From positions 37,708,133 through 37,772,132 of the forward strand of contig NC_064756.1 of NCBI RefSeq assembly GCF_011397635.1: a DNA stretch of 64,000 nt, written 5' to 3'. Shown here in pieces: positions 1 to 9,983 of the stretch; positions within the stretch are counted from its first letter, which is position 1; the number at the start of each line of letters is the position of its first letter. The stretch comes from Epinephelus fuscoguttatus (Eukaryota > Chordata > Actinopteri > Perciformes > Serranidae). A program made the translations under genes and the position numbers. Below the pieces are notes generated by a model. It saw only the letters and a program-made list of their open reading frames with translations. It was not told the origin of the DNA and ran no database searches.

Positions 1-890
1 CAATATTATAGACCAAATGTTAATCTAATTATTATTGTAGAATGTATTTAGCAAATCATCACTCTCAACTGGAGACAGCAGCAAAAAAAAAAAAAAAAGG
101 TATTATAAAAAGCCGACAAATAGTGTTAATTAATTGACGTGAGACATTGAAGAGGTTGTCTCCTATAGTCTGTAATTTTTTATTTTTTTGCTTATTTCAT
201 TATTGTTATTGGTTTTACTTTTTAGTAGTATTGTATTGTCTGAGGATGACTCATGTTAATAACTATCTACAGTAAAAAAAGAAAAAACAAGCAAAGAAAC
301 AAACAAAACTCATTTTATACACGGGGCCTTCGAAGTGCTCTCTGAAACTACACCTGGCATGGCTTGTGTCCAAAAAATGAAAAAATCTAAACTTTGTCGT
401 AGAGCTAAACCAAATACATCATTGGAAAGGTCTCAACCTGGAGAGTAACATATGTCAGTATGAAGATTCTGCATGGCTCCTGCTTTCAGCCATTGACCTT
501 TGAACCTTGACCTCAGTGCATGTTTGAGGGCTTATAACTCAGCAACTAAAGGGGGTACAGACATGGGACCAACTGTTATAGAGAGCTCTTGACCTCAGCT
601 ATCATGTGAGTGTAGTCAACAACTGAGCGTGCTGTCAGATATGGATAAAATATGGATAAAATTAATTTTCACCCATTTAGAAATTAGATATTTAAAATCT
701 GATTAGACAAGTGTGTTTACCATCCCCTTAAAGTCCACACTGTACTCTCAATTCAGTATTTACAACTTCCAAAAATGGGAAAAACACTTGGATTTTTAAA
801 AAACTACAATTCCCTGGGACCGCGCCATGCAGTTTGATACATATCAGCAACATAGTTGTAGTTCTTCTGATTTGCAAAGTAGGGCTCTAA
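1..890. other. AT-rich intergenic DNA, no gene seen
   Basis: I see no credible coding sequence here. The stretch has A- and T-runs (for example near 82-98) and is otherwise unique-looking AT-rich DNA leading into the tandem repeat that starts at about 891. Confidence 0.5.
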
Positions 891-1425
891 ATAGGGTTGT
901 AAAAAGATATATCTACTGAATATATCTAATATCAAGCCGAACTAGTTATTGCACTCCACCTAGATGAACTATGGTAAGAAAAAGTAAAGATGTCGGCTAA
1001 TTTTCGATATTTTAGCTAATACACTAGAAACGGCGTTTTTGGGACGGTAGGTTCTGCTTATGCTTGTAAAATAGGGTTGTAAAAGATAGATCTACTGAAT
1101 AAATCTAATATCTAGTAAAGCCGAAGTAGTTATTACACTGCACCTAGATGAACCATGTTAAGAAAAAAAGCAAGGATGTTGGCTAATCGTAGTTATTTTA
1201 GATAGTACTCTAAAAACGGCGTTTTTGGGACGGTAGGTTTTTTGCGGCTTGTTGTAAAACAGGGTCGTAAAAAGATACATCTACTGAATATATCAAATGT
1301 CTAGTAAAGCTGAACAAGTAATGACACTGCACCTAGATGAAATATGTTAAGAAAAAGTAAGAATGATGGTTCATTTCAGATATTTTAGCAAGTTCTCTAG
1401 AAACAGCGTTTTTGTGATTGAATAT
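891..1425. repeat. ~180-bp tandem repeat, about 2.9 copies
   Basis: Three successive units begin with an ATAGGGTTGT-like start at 891, 1071 and about 1259, giving periods of 180 and 188 bp. Each unit has the same order of landmarks: ATCTACTGAATA, a CACCTAGATGAA segment, a lysine-rich-looking AAGAAAAA stretch, and CGGCGTTTTTGGGACGGTAGG near the end. Copies differ by scattered substitutions and small indels, so this is an old local tandem array or a piece of a larger satellite. Confidence 0.85.
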
Positions 1426-1682
1426 TTGAATAGGCTATAACAAATATCTAGAACAGCTGAACTATCACGTTATTACCATTATTATTATTATTGGTGGGAA
1501 ATTATAACAGAGGAATGCATTTGCCGTTTTAATATCAAGGACACTTCCGCGTTTTTGTATGTATACAGGAATGTTAAAGATATCATTGAGGAAAACGAGG
1601 TTGACGTGACGTGATTGAATCAGGGAATCCGTGTGTCCACCACGGGAGAGGACCCTAATTGACTTTACATTGGCATTATTTT

Positions 1683-1728
1683 CGTGGTGGCAGCACGTAA
1701 TTTCAACCCATTACGTGCTGCCACCACG
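1683..1728. repeat. Perfect 19-bp-arm hairpin
   Basis: The arms 1683-1701 and 1710-1728 are exact reverse complements, separated by an 8-nt loop. The arm core is GTGGTGGCAGCACGTAAT. A related CCACCACGG motif lies upstream near 1637, so the hairpin may be the centre or end of a foldback MITE rather than an isolated terminator. Confidence 0.85.
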
Positions 1729-1971
1729 GAATGCGGTGTTAAGAGGTCGTGGTCATTTCATGTATTTCTGTGAGATCAGGTTGTTCTGGGTGCATGTGTA
1801 ACACTGTTGTAGAAGCCACAGATTTAGCTTAGTCTGATTGTCAGTAACGCTATACACGTAGACAGTGCAACAGGTACCAGAGCTCTGCAGGGATGTTTGC
1901 TAAATTAAAGGCAAATTTCTTTAGAAAAGAACTGCTGTTGGTGGTAAGCAACCAAGATTAGTCACAGGAAG

Positions 1972-2335
1972 GTTGGTTATGTACTGTAACCCTAGATTCT
2001 ATGAGTATAGGCTTCGCCCTGTAAGAGCTGTCGCTATTGGGTTTATCCCCGCACGCATGCGCAGTCGTGAAGATTTTCTTTCGCGCCACTGTGCCCTGCA
2101 CAGTTGCCTCTCTCAGGTCCGCATACAGCGTATATAATACCTGCGTGACCAGAGATCTGCTCCTTAATAAGCCCGTTTTTCTTCAGCTGACGTTGGTGGG
2201 GCAATGGGGCAGTGGGGCCTGGGTCTTAGAGGGCTGCGCCTATACTCATAGAATCTGGGGTTACAGTACGTAACCAACATTCTATTTCGTATAGGCTTCG
2301 CCCTCTAAGAGCTGTCGCTATTGGGTTAAGGGCAA
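1972..2335. repeat. Left DIRS terminal region with foldback structure
   Basis: A ~58-bp segment at 1972-2028 (containing TGAGTATAGGCTTCGCCCT) is repeated in inverted orientation at 2222-2280. A further direct copy of the GTATAGGCTTCGCCCTCTAAG motif occurs at 2290-2327. The inner part, about 2001-2175, matches the right end of the element at 17015-17185 in inverted orientation. The extra copy may correspond to the internal complementary region typical of DIRS elements, or to a second insertion of the terminus. Confidence 0.65.
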
Positions 2336-2874
2336 AGCTGATGTGGTCAATGCCCCACTGTGCCACCACAGTCCACAAGCACTTAAACACACACCAGTTC
2401 ACAACCCATTAGTGCAGAGCACAATAAAAATATGAGGACATAAAACCATGCTGTGTTTCCCTTCTGTTCTCGCCCTGAGTGAATGGACAAGTGAAAAGCA
2501 TCACACTCATTCACGTGGCACACTTGCTGCTGTGGAGAGTGGGGACGATAATTACGCACTGTAAAAGGTCCCGCACGTGAGCAGAGCAGGTGATGAGAGG
2601 GCGAAACGGCTCACTAATCCATGATGACCTGAGTGGAGGAGGGTACACATGGCGCGCGCAGTTGCGCACGAAGAGCGCATACATGCGCATTTAACACACA
2701 GCGAACTTATGTTGGGAGAGCAGGCAGGGACGACTGTTACACATTGTGGCAGTCCCAGAGGCTCGTACAAATAAGTTCAAAGAGAAATTGAACATATATG
2801 CCAGCTTGTAGCACATATAACGGCTCTCTACCAGATGACTGTGTGTGCGTAACGCGCTCAGAGCTGACAGTGTG
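2336..2874. other. DIRS 3' noncoding region
   Basis: This lies between the end of the recombinase frame and the left terminal repeats. It has no coding capacity I can support and is probably the 3' untranslated part of the DIRS element. Confidence 0.5.
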
Positions 2875-4029
2875 TCACTGATTGTTGAGCACGTTCAACA
2901 CTGAATGAGACAGGGAGGACTCAGACATGTCATGTAAGTAGAACCGAATAAAAGGACACGGAGAAGCCTATGATGCTGCCGCACAAATATCTGCCACTGC
3001 CATCCCTCTGAGGAGAGCTGTGGAGGAGGACAAAGCCCTCGTAGAGTGCGCTTGAATACCTGGCGGGGGATCCACTCCCGCTGCAGCATTTGCCTGTGTG
3101 GTAGCGTCACATAGCCAGAGGGCTAAGTGCTGTTTCGTGAGGGCTTTTCCTTGTGAATGCTCTCTGTAATGTACAAACAGCTGCTGTGTCTGTCTGAGGC
3201 TCGCTGTGCGCGTCACGTAATGAGACAGAGCACGCACCGGGCAGAGTCGGTGTGATGTTTATTCTCTCTCACTCCTGTGGGGAGGAGGGAAGAAACCTTC
3301 CAGTGAAATAACTCTCGATCTAAAAGAGCTGGTTATTTTAGGCATGAATGAGGGATTCGGTCTCAGAGTAGCTGAGCTCCCGTCATCTCTGATAACGAGA
3401 AAAGACGGGGAGACTGAGAGCGCACATAAATCACTCACTCTCTTAGCCGAAGTCAGGGCTAAGAGAAGCGCTGTCTTCAATGACAGTAGTCTGAGAGAGA
3501 TTTGTGACAGAGGCTCGAAGGGAGGTTCTCCCAAAGTGCGTAGCACCAGAGGTAAATCCCACTGTGGTGCCAAAGGGTGCGTGACAGGTCTCTGACGTCT
3601 GACTCCCTTCAAAAAGCGCTTAACCAGCGGGTGCACAAAAACGGATCTCTCTCCATAGCCTTCATGACAGGATGAAATAGCGGCAGCATATGTTTTAACT
3701 GTAGATAGAGCCAAATTTCTATCTGCTAGCAACTGGAGAAAAGTTAACACCTGTGGCAGAGGACACGATGTGGGATCAAAACCCCTCCCCACACACCAGC
3801 GTTGAAAAGCGGACCATTTCTCTGCATAACAGGCCGAAGTAGAAGGAGCCCTTGCCCCCTGGATACTGCGTACCACTGCAGGGGGTAAACCTAGTCTCTC
3901 CAGGCCCATAACCGCTGACCTATTACCGGGAACTGCAGGATTGCGCCGTCCAGCTGCGAGAGCGTGTCTCTGCGCCACGGGAGTCGCCATGGCTTCCCTG
4001 ATAGCAGCTGTATCATGGTCGGAAACCAT
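2875..4029 (-). pseudogene. DIRS tyrosine recombinase with two in-frame stops
   Basis: Reading one - strand frame from 4029 to 2875 gives a 385-codon DIRS-type tyrosine recombinase (integrase). The first catalytic Arg is in AKRVSD (codon 3439-3441), the H-x-x-R motif reads HSTR (around 3037-3048), and the nucleophilic Tyr is in RFYLHD (codon 2938-2940). Two nonsense codons interrupt the frame: TAA at 3259-3261 and TAG at 2968-2970, the latter probably a mutated Trp codon just before the Tyr motif. There is no frameshift, so the catalytic residues remain in one frame. Such enzymes recombine the circular DNA copy into the genome. The 5' end overlaps the C-terminus of the RT/RNase H frame, as in other DIRS elements; the true start could lie upstream of 4029. 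Confidence 0.85.
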
Positions 4030-5860
4030 GATGCGCTCATGCGTTCCAGGGCCACCAGAATGGCTGTAAAGCTCTCCTCCTGAATGCGCGCTAAAAGGCG
4101 AGGAATCAGGGAGACCGGGGGGAAAGCGTTAAGTAGAGCTTTGGGCCACGGTTGGTGAGAGAAGGCATCCACTCCCAGCGGAGGATCGTCTCGTGCGCTC
4201 ATGGAGAACCATAGTGCGCACTGTGTGTCTTCTCGTGAGGCAAACAGATCCACCTCTGCTCTCCCGAACCTGTTCCACAGCATCAGAGTGAGTGTGGGAT
4301 TCAACTTCCATTCGTTTTGGGAGGGACCTCCGCATGACACCAGATCCGCGGCTCGGTTCTGTTTGCCTGGAATGTAAACTGCTCTGACGGAATGCAGGTT
4401 CGTGTGACACCACAGCAGGAGGCGTCTGGCTATTTCCAGCAGCTGAGCTGAGCGAACGCCGCCCTGGCGATTTATATACGCCGCTGTTGTCATGTTGTCT
4501 GTTCTCACCACTACATGTTTGTCTTTCAATAGTGGAGCAAAGTGTTTCAGCACTTTCAACACCGTGGACAGCTCCAGGCAGTCTATGTGGAGGGATGGTG
4601 GCTCTGGCCATTTCCCCCCTATCACATGAGACTGACACATTCCTCCCCACCCAAAGAGAGATGCATCCGTGAACACTGAGATGTGTGACGTAGCTCTCCC
4701 AAGGGGAACCCCTGCTGACAGAACGCGAGGGGGTTTCCAGTATGACAGGTCCGACTGCAGGAAGGGAGGAACAGTTATCATGCGTCTTTTGTGACGTATC
4801 GGATTGAGGCGGAGACGGCCGAACCACCTCTGAATTTTTCTCGTGAAGAAGACCCAGAGGAACCACCACATGACTGGCTGACATCATGCCCAGCAGGCGC
4901 ATCACAGACAGAGCCGTTACCACCTTGTGAGGTGCAATGCGTGACAGGAGAGAGCTGAGTGTTTTTAACCTGGCTGGAGACAGTTTCGATCTCATGATGG
5001 AGGAATCCAGATGCACTCCCAGGTAAATTATCGACTGGGAGGGGAGGGGAGAGCACTTCTGCCAGTTTATGGCAAAACCCAGCAAACACAGATGTTTGAC
5101 GAGCTCCGCTGTGTGGAGCGCTGCGCTCTCCCTGGATGACGACATCACCATCGGGTCGTCCAGGTAAAATAAAACCCTGATGCCTCTCCTGCGTAATGGC
5201 TCCAGGGCTGTTTCCACGCATTTGGAGAAAGTGCGAGGAGCCAGAGAATAACCGAAAGGCAGCCGGTTGTACTGATACTGAACTCCTCTGAAGGAGAAAC
5301 GCAGGAATTTCCTGTGCCTGGGGATGACGGGCACATGAAAATAAGCGTCTTTTAGGTCGATGGATGTGAACCAATCACCGGGACGCACACACTCCAGCAC
5401 ATGTTTTAAGGTTAACATGTGAAATGGTCTCTTCATTATGGATTTGTTGAAGAGAGACAGGTCGAGAATCGGTCTCATTCCGCCTGTTTTCTTCGGCACT
5501 AGGAAGTAACGAGAGTAATAACCCTCGTTCTCCTCGCCTGAGGGAACCCGGGAAATAGCCCAGGAGCTCCGACAGCTCTGTCATCAGAGCAGCTATCTCT
5601 GTCCGGGATGACATGACAGTCTCCAACACTCCGTTGAAAGGGGGGGGGGGGGCGAACTGGAGAGTGTAACCCCTCGTAATTAATCTTTCCATCCACTTGT
5701 TCATGGAAAGCAGATTTCGCCACACTGAGCAGCACTCTGAAAGCGGGCGTGCAAATGTCTGTGGAGCCTCTGGACATTAATGACAGCCACCATAACGCCC
5801 TCACCGCCGCTGTGTGAAACGAGTGACCACTCGACACAGCCCATGGGAGAGCAGGGATGA
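3891..5860 (-). pseudogene. DIRS reverse transcriptase-RNase H, frameshifted
   Basis: The coding path runs through three frames. The N-terminal part near 5725-5570 reads ...NKWMERLITRGY; the RT core from about 5565 to 4850 contains GGMRPILDLS, TSIDLKDAYFHVP and the catalytic YLDD (about 5157-5168); the RNase H part from about 4850 to 3891 contains SVFTDASLFGWGG, a conserved Glu in LELST and RTDNMTT, followed by a C-terminal tail. Breaks lie near 5565 (small deletion) and near 4840 (indel before KIQRWFG). A 13-G run at about 5640 codes a proline stretch. It is related to DIRS1-like elements of fish and overlaps the recombinase frame at 3891-4029. It is not functional as it stands. Confidence 0.85.
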
Positions 5861-5916
5861 AAGGGCTGCGAGGGGGGATGTGTGACAGTGTGTGGGTCGT
5901 GTAGTGTAAAAGTCAA

Positions 5917-6395
5917 ACCCTCATCAAGTGTTAGACTATATAGGTTGGATAAGATACAAATAGCTATGTAACTATGTTTGTGCGTAGACTTTTACAAAAA
6001 CTAATACTGCATTTATATGCAATATAACGGTGTGAACTCTTAGTGACATCTCAGTTGTGAACTCTTATTGACATATATAACCTATCACGCTCTGTGTAAT
6101 GATAAACACATGCACTCATATGACATGCACTCACATGATATTATGAACTTACAGAGAACTTCCTATACTCCACCATACACTGTGTAATGATATAATGCAG
6201 TAACCTACACTCACATGATGTTGTGAACTTACGGTGACACTCATACAAGTTACCACGTGCTGTGTGAAGAAGATAGCACACTCACTTGATTGTACTGCCT
6301 AATGCATTTAAGAGTTTATATTACACGGGAGAAGTCACACACACACTCAAATGACTGTATTGCTTAATGTGCACGTAATGGTTCATGTCACACGG
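5917..6395. repeat. Degenerate repeats between DIRS RT and the nested LTR
   Basis: No gene is seen. Short motifs such as GTGAACT(C/T)TTA, CACTCA(C/T)(A/T)TGA and TCACACGGGAG recur every 60-100 bp from about 6030 to 6400, which suggests a degenerate ~80-90-bp tandem array. Confidence 0.45.
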
Positions 6396-6865
6396 GAGCA
6401 CGAGGGACTGTAGCATGTGAGTCCCCAGAGATCACATGTTTTTAAAAAATAGAGTGGGAGCGATTCCGGAAATACTGGTGGCAGATTCCAGTTTGAGCCA
6501 GAAACAGAGGCAAAGTCTGCCACCAGTAAAAACGGATCGAGATGGGAAGGACTACAGAAATGGGTGGAGATCTCTTCGACCTCCACCAGCATATAAGCCA
6601 GAGCGCTGAAAGCAGGTTTTCAGTCGTCCTCCGGAGGCTGACTCATGAGTTTGACTGTGTTGTTGCCTGTGAACACAATAAACTCGATTGCACCAGATCC
6701 AGCCTATCTCCAGTGTTTTCCTGAGTATCTGCCAGCCGAACCTAAGATACTGAATTGAAAACAGAAGACATTTTAGAAAGAACAAGGAGGGCAAGGTCGG
6801 GAAGGTCGGGAGCCATCAGGCCCAATTCCAGGCACCGATTATTGCCACTTCAGTCGACATCCACA
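6396..6865 (+). mobile_element. LTR-like block, + copy (family also at 28.2-28.8 kb)
   Basis: It contains a promoter-like CATATAAGCC at about 6588, a poly(A)-signal-like AATAAA at about 6676, and a GT-rich segment after it (CTATCTCCAGTGTTTTCC). The segment is homologous along its length, in the same order, to the reverse complement of 28236-28760; both copies run from GAGTCCCCAGA through CCAGGCACCGATT to CACTTCA. A TATA box followed by AATAAA inside a ~450-bp dispersed unit fits a solo LTR. No flanking gag or pol was recognised, and the exact TG...CA ends are not clear. Confidence 0.55.
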
Positions 6866-7303
6866 CACTCAGACTCTGAGTCTGTTTCATGCCATGGCGA
6901 AAAACCTCCACTAACTCGCACCGATGGGTGTGAGGTAGGGAAGCCGCAGAGAGGTGGAGAGTGTGTGTAGGCTGTTGTGCACACTTGGGAAGAGGAATGA
7001 CACTCGCTCATAAAAATGTGAGAGAGGGACAGGACTGCCTCAGTGACTGATGCACTGTGTGTGTGCGCAGCGGAGATAACGTGTGGGGCACGTGTGTCTC
7101 AGTATAAACAGACGCTGAATGCTCAGTGGAGACAAAAGCGGACTGTTCAAAAAGAAACTGCTCTGGTTTCTGGGTGTGGAGAGAGACGGGATGGCAGCGT
7201 GAGACCGCGAGACCACTGTGAGATTTTGAGATTCAACATGACGGCGCCTAGCTGCTAGATTAGATATCAACAAACTAGCCAAACAAATATAATTACCTAA
7301 CGG

Positions 7304-7936
7304 GTGACAACTCCAGCCTGCACCATCAGCCAGAGTGGAGGACCTAGAAGAGTTTATCGATCACTACTACTTCGAGTGCATCCTGTCGACAACCCCAATA
7401 AGAGGAAGAAGACCGACTCAGCCACCGATACACAAGACTTATTATCCTCCGAATTTAGCGTCTTGGAATCCATCAACAAGAAGCTAGAAGTGCTCGGTAT
7501 GCTTCACCAGGAGATAAAAGACCTGAAGGTAAGCTTGGAGTTCACTTACCAGCAGATTAGTGACCTGCAGCAAAACAACGCTGAACTCCGCTCCACCTTA
7601 GCGGCGGTCACTTCAGATGTAGATCTCCTCAAAAAGGAAAATAAACTCCTGAAGGAAACTGTCCTCGACGTGCAGTCCAGAAGCATGAGAGACAATTTAA
7701 TCATTTCTGGCATCCCGGAGAGCGTACCAGACAACCCAGAAGTCCAAGTAAAAAAGTTCATGGTGACGGCCCTCAAGATCCCGACGGAGACTGTCAACAA
7801 CATCACCTTTCACCGCGTCCACAGGCTCGGACCCCGAGGAGGTCAGCGTCCTCATCCGATTATCGCCAAATTCGAACATTATCAGCAGAAAATGCTTGTT
7901 AAGAGTAAAGGACGAGAGCTAAAAGGCACTTCGTTT
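7304..7936 (+). pseudogene. LINE ORF1 protein, truncated by Tc1
   Basis: A basic N-terminus (NPNKRKKTDS) is followed by a long heptad-rich coiled coil (residues about 45-125, with INKKLEVLGMLHQEIKDLK) and the start of an RNA-recognition-like domain (SMRDNLIISGIPE, then VHRLGPRG). This is the layout of L1-type ORF1 proteins, which trimerise and bind the LINE RNA. The frame is cut at KGRELKGTSF, where a Tc1 element begins. The in-frame start at 7304 is GTG, so the true ATG is uncertain. The next piece of the protein appears on the opposite strand at 9546-9582, which implies a rearrangement. Confidence 0.75.
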
Positions 7937-9543
7937 GGACACACCTTCTCATTCAATGTGTTTTCTTTATTTTCATGACTATTTACATTGTAGATTCTCA
8001 CTGAAGGCATCAAAACTATGAATGAACACATGTGGAGTTGTGTACTTAACAAAAAAGGTGAAATAACTGAAAACATGTTTTATATTCTAGTTTCTTCAAA
8101 ATAGCCACCCTTTGCTCTGATTACTGCTTTGCACACTCTTGGCATTCTCTCCATGAGCTTCAAGAGGTAGTCACCTGAAATGGTTTTCCAACAGTCTTGA
8201 AGGAGTTCCCAGAGGTGTTTAGCACTTGTTGGCCCCTTTGCCTTCACTCTGCGGTCCAGCTCACCCCAAACCATCTCCATTGGGTTCAGGTCCGGTGACT
8301 GTGGAGGCCAGGTCATCTGCCGCAGCACTCCATCACTCTCCTTCTTGGTCAAATAGCCCTTACACAGCCTGGAGGTGTGTTTGGGGTCATTGTCCTGTTG
8401 AAAAATAAATGATCGTCCAACTAAACGCAAACCGGATGGGATGGCATGTCGCTGCAGGATGCTGTGGTAGCCATGCTGGTTCAGTGTGCCTTCAATTTTG
8501 AATAAATCCCCAACAGTGTCACCAGCAAAACACCCCCACACCATCACACCTCCTCCTCCATGCTTCACAGTGGGAACCAGGCATGTGGAATCCATCTGTT
8601 CACCTTTTCATGCCTCACAAAGACACGTGGTTGGAACCAAAGATCTCAAATTTGGACTCATCAGACCAAAGCACAGATTTCCACTGGTCTAATGTCCATT
8701 CCTTGTGTTTCTTGGCCCAAACAAATCTCTTCTGCTTGTTGCCTCTCCTTAGCAGTGGTTTCCTAGCAGCTATTTGACCATGAAGGCCTGATTCGCGCAG
8801 TCTCCTCTTAACAGTTGTTCTAGAGATGGGTCTGCTGCTAGAACTCTGTGTGGCATTCATCTGGTCTCTGATCTGAGCTGCTGTTAACTTGCCATTTCTG
8901 AGGCTGGTGACTCGGATGAACTTATCCTCAGAAGCAGAGGTGACTCTTGGTCTTCCTTTCCTGGGTCGCTCCTCATGTGTGCCAGTTTCGTTGTAGCGCT
9001 TGATGGTTTTTGCGACTCCACTTGGGGACACATTTAAAGTTTTTGCAATTTTCCAGACTGACTGACCTTCATTTCTTAAAGTAATGATGGCCACTCATTT
9101 TTCTTTAGTTAGCAGATTGGTTCTTGCCATAATGTGAATTTTAACAGTTGTCCAATAGGGCTGTCGGCTGTGTATTAACCTGACTTCTGCACAACACAAG
9201 TGATGGTCCCAACCCCATTGATAAAGCAAGAAATTCCACTAATTAACCCTGATAAGGCACACCTGTGAAGTGGAAACCATTTCAGGTGACTACCTCTTGA
9301 AGCTCATGGAGAGAATGCCAAGAGTGTGCAAAGCAGTAATCAGAGCAAAGGGTGGCTATTTTGAAGAAACTAGAATATAAAACATGTTTTCAGTTATTTC
9401 ACCTTTTTTTGTTAAGCACATAACTCCACATGTGTTCATTCATAGTTTTGATGCCTTCAGTGAGAATCTACAATGTAAATAGTCATGAAAATAAAGAAAA
9501 CGCATTGAATGAGAAGGTGTGTCCAAACTTTTGGCCTGTACTG
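7934..9543 (-). mobile_element. Tc1-like transposon 1, left tip missing
   Basis: The right end reads CCTGTACTG followed by TA at 9544. The left end begins at TTTGGACACACC and lacks the ~18 bp corresponding to the right tip. Inside are long inverted repeats of roughly 250 bp: 7934-8187 mirrors 9285-9543, including CACCTGAAATGGTTTTCC and its complement. The transposase lies on the - strand between them. The left junction uses a short TTTGG match shared with LINE ORF1 sequence. Confidence 0.85.
8080..9130 (-). pseudogene. Tc1-like transposase 1 (DD34E), frameshifted
   Basis: From an ATG at 9128-9130 the frame meets an in-frame TGA at 9095-9097 and then encodes paired-like helix-turn-helix regions (WKIAKTLNVSPSG, RPRKGRPRVTS, RTTVKRRLRESG). 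The first catalytic Asp is in LWSDESKF, the second in FIFQQDNDPKHTS and the Glu in SPDLNPMEMVW. Small deletions around 8605-8635 shift the frame between the first and second Asp. The end at 8080 (EETRI) lies in the inverted repeat. All three catalytic residues survive, so the inactivating lesions look recent, but the protein cannot be made intact. Confidence 0.9.
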
Positions 9544-9545
9544 TA

Positions 9546-9582
9546 TGGGATATAAGACTTTCCGCCTCTCGTTGATTTCCCT
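9546..9582 (-). pseudogene. LINE ORF1 fragment in inverted orientation
   Basis: The - strand reads REINERRKVLYPI just before the Tc1 end. This is the segment that normally follows KGTSFG in L1/Tx1-type ORF1 proteins. It is on the strand opposite to the rest of the LINE, so this piece and the adjoining Tc1 appear to have been inverted as a unit. Confidence 0.6.
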
Positions 9583-9612
9583 GTATATATATATATATAT
9601 ATATATATATTG
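9583..9612. repeat. (TA)n microsatellite
   Basis: About 15 uninterrupted AT dinucleotides directly after the inverted LINE fragment. Confidence 0.9.
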
Positions 9613-9753
9613 GGGCTGCACTATTCTTGAAATAAATAAATAAATAAATATATGTATGTATATTTCATTCAAAATGATACTCTGACACATTTCTCCTGCA
9701 ACAGATAATTAAGCATTCCTGCGATTGCAATGCAATTAATCATGCGGCCCTGG
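9611..9753. mobile_element. Short MITE inside the LINE
   Basis: The ends look like TGGGGCTGCACTATT on the left and AATCATGCGGCCCTGG on the right, imperfect inverted repeats of a type common in fish hAT-like MITEs. The middle holds an (AAAT)n run. Microsatellite-like TATG repeats follow. The boundaries are tentative. Confidence 0.4.
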
Positions 9754-9983
9754 TATATATGTATGTATGTCTATATGCAGATGTATATGTAGGTACATGT
9801 GGATATATATGTATATATAATGAACACAACACTGACTTAGTGAAAAGGAAAAAAAAGGAAAAAAAAAATCTCACAGGGTGTGAATATACACTTCACATAC
9901 TCCACCCAGCATTCTCCCTTTCCTTCTCTATTTTTTTCCCTCCTTCATGCACACACAGATCATTCTCCATACCCACACACAGT

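Noticed and set aside
891..1425. CRISPR-like array
   Set aside because: Units are ~180 bp, contiguous and diverged, without short repeats separated by unique spacers, in a eukaryotic genome.
1683..1728. Rho-independent terminator
   Set aside because: The hairpin lacks a following U-run and the genome is eukaryotic.
9759..9983. ORF2 N-terminal extension upstream of 9984
   Set aside because: The frame is open but reads through TATG repeats and an A-rich run; the ORF2-like sequence starts near SHLNLVSWNVHG, so I placed the start at the nearest ATG.
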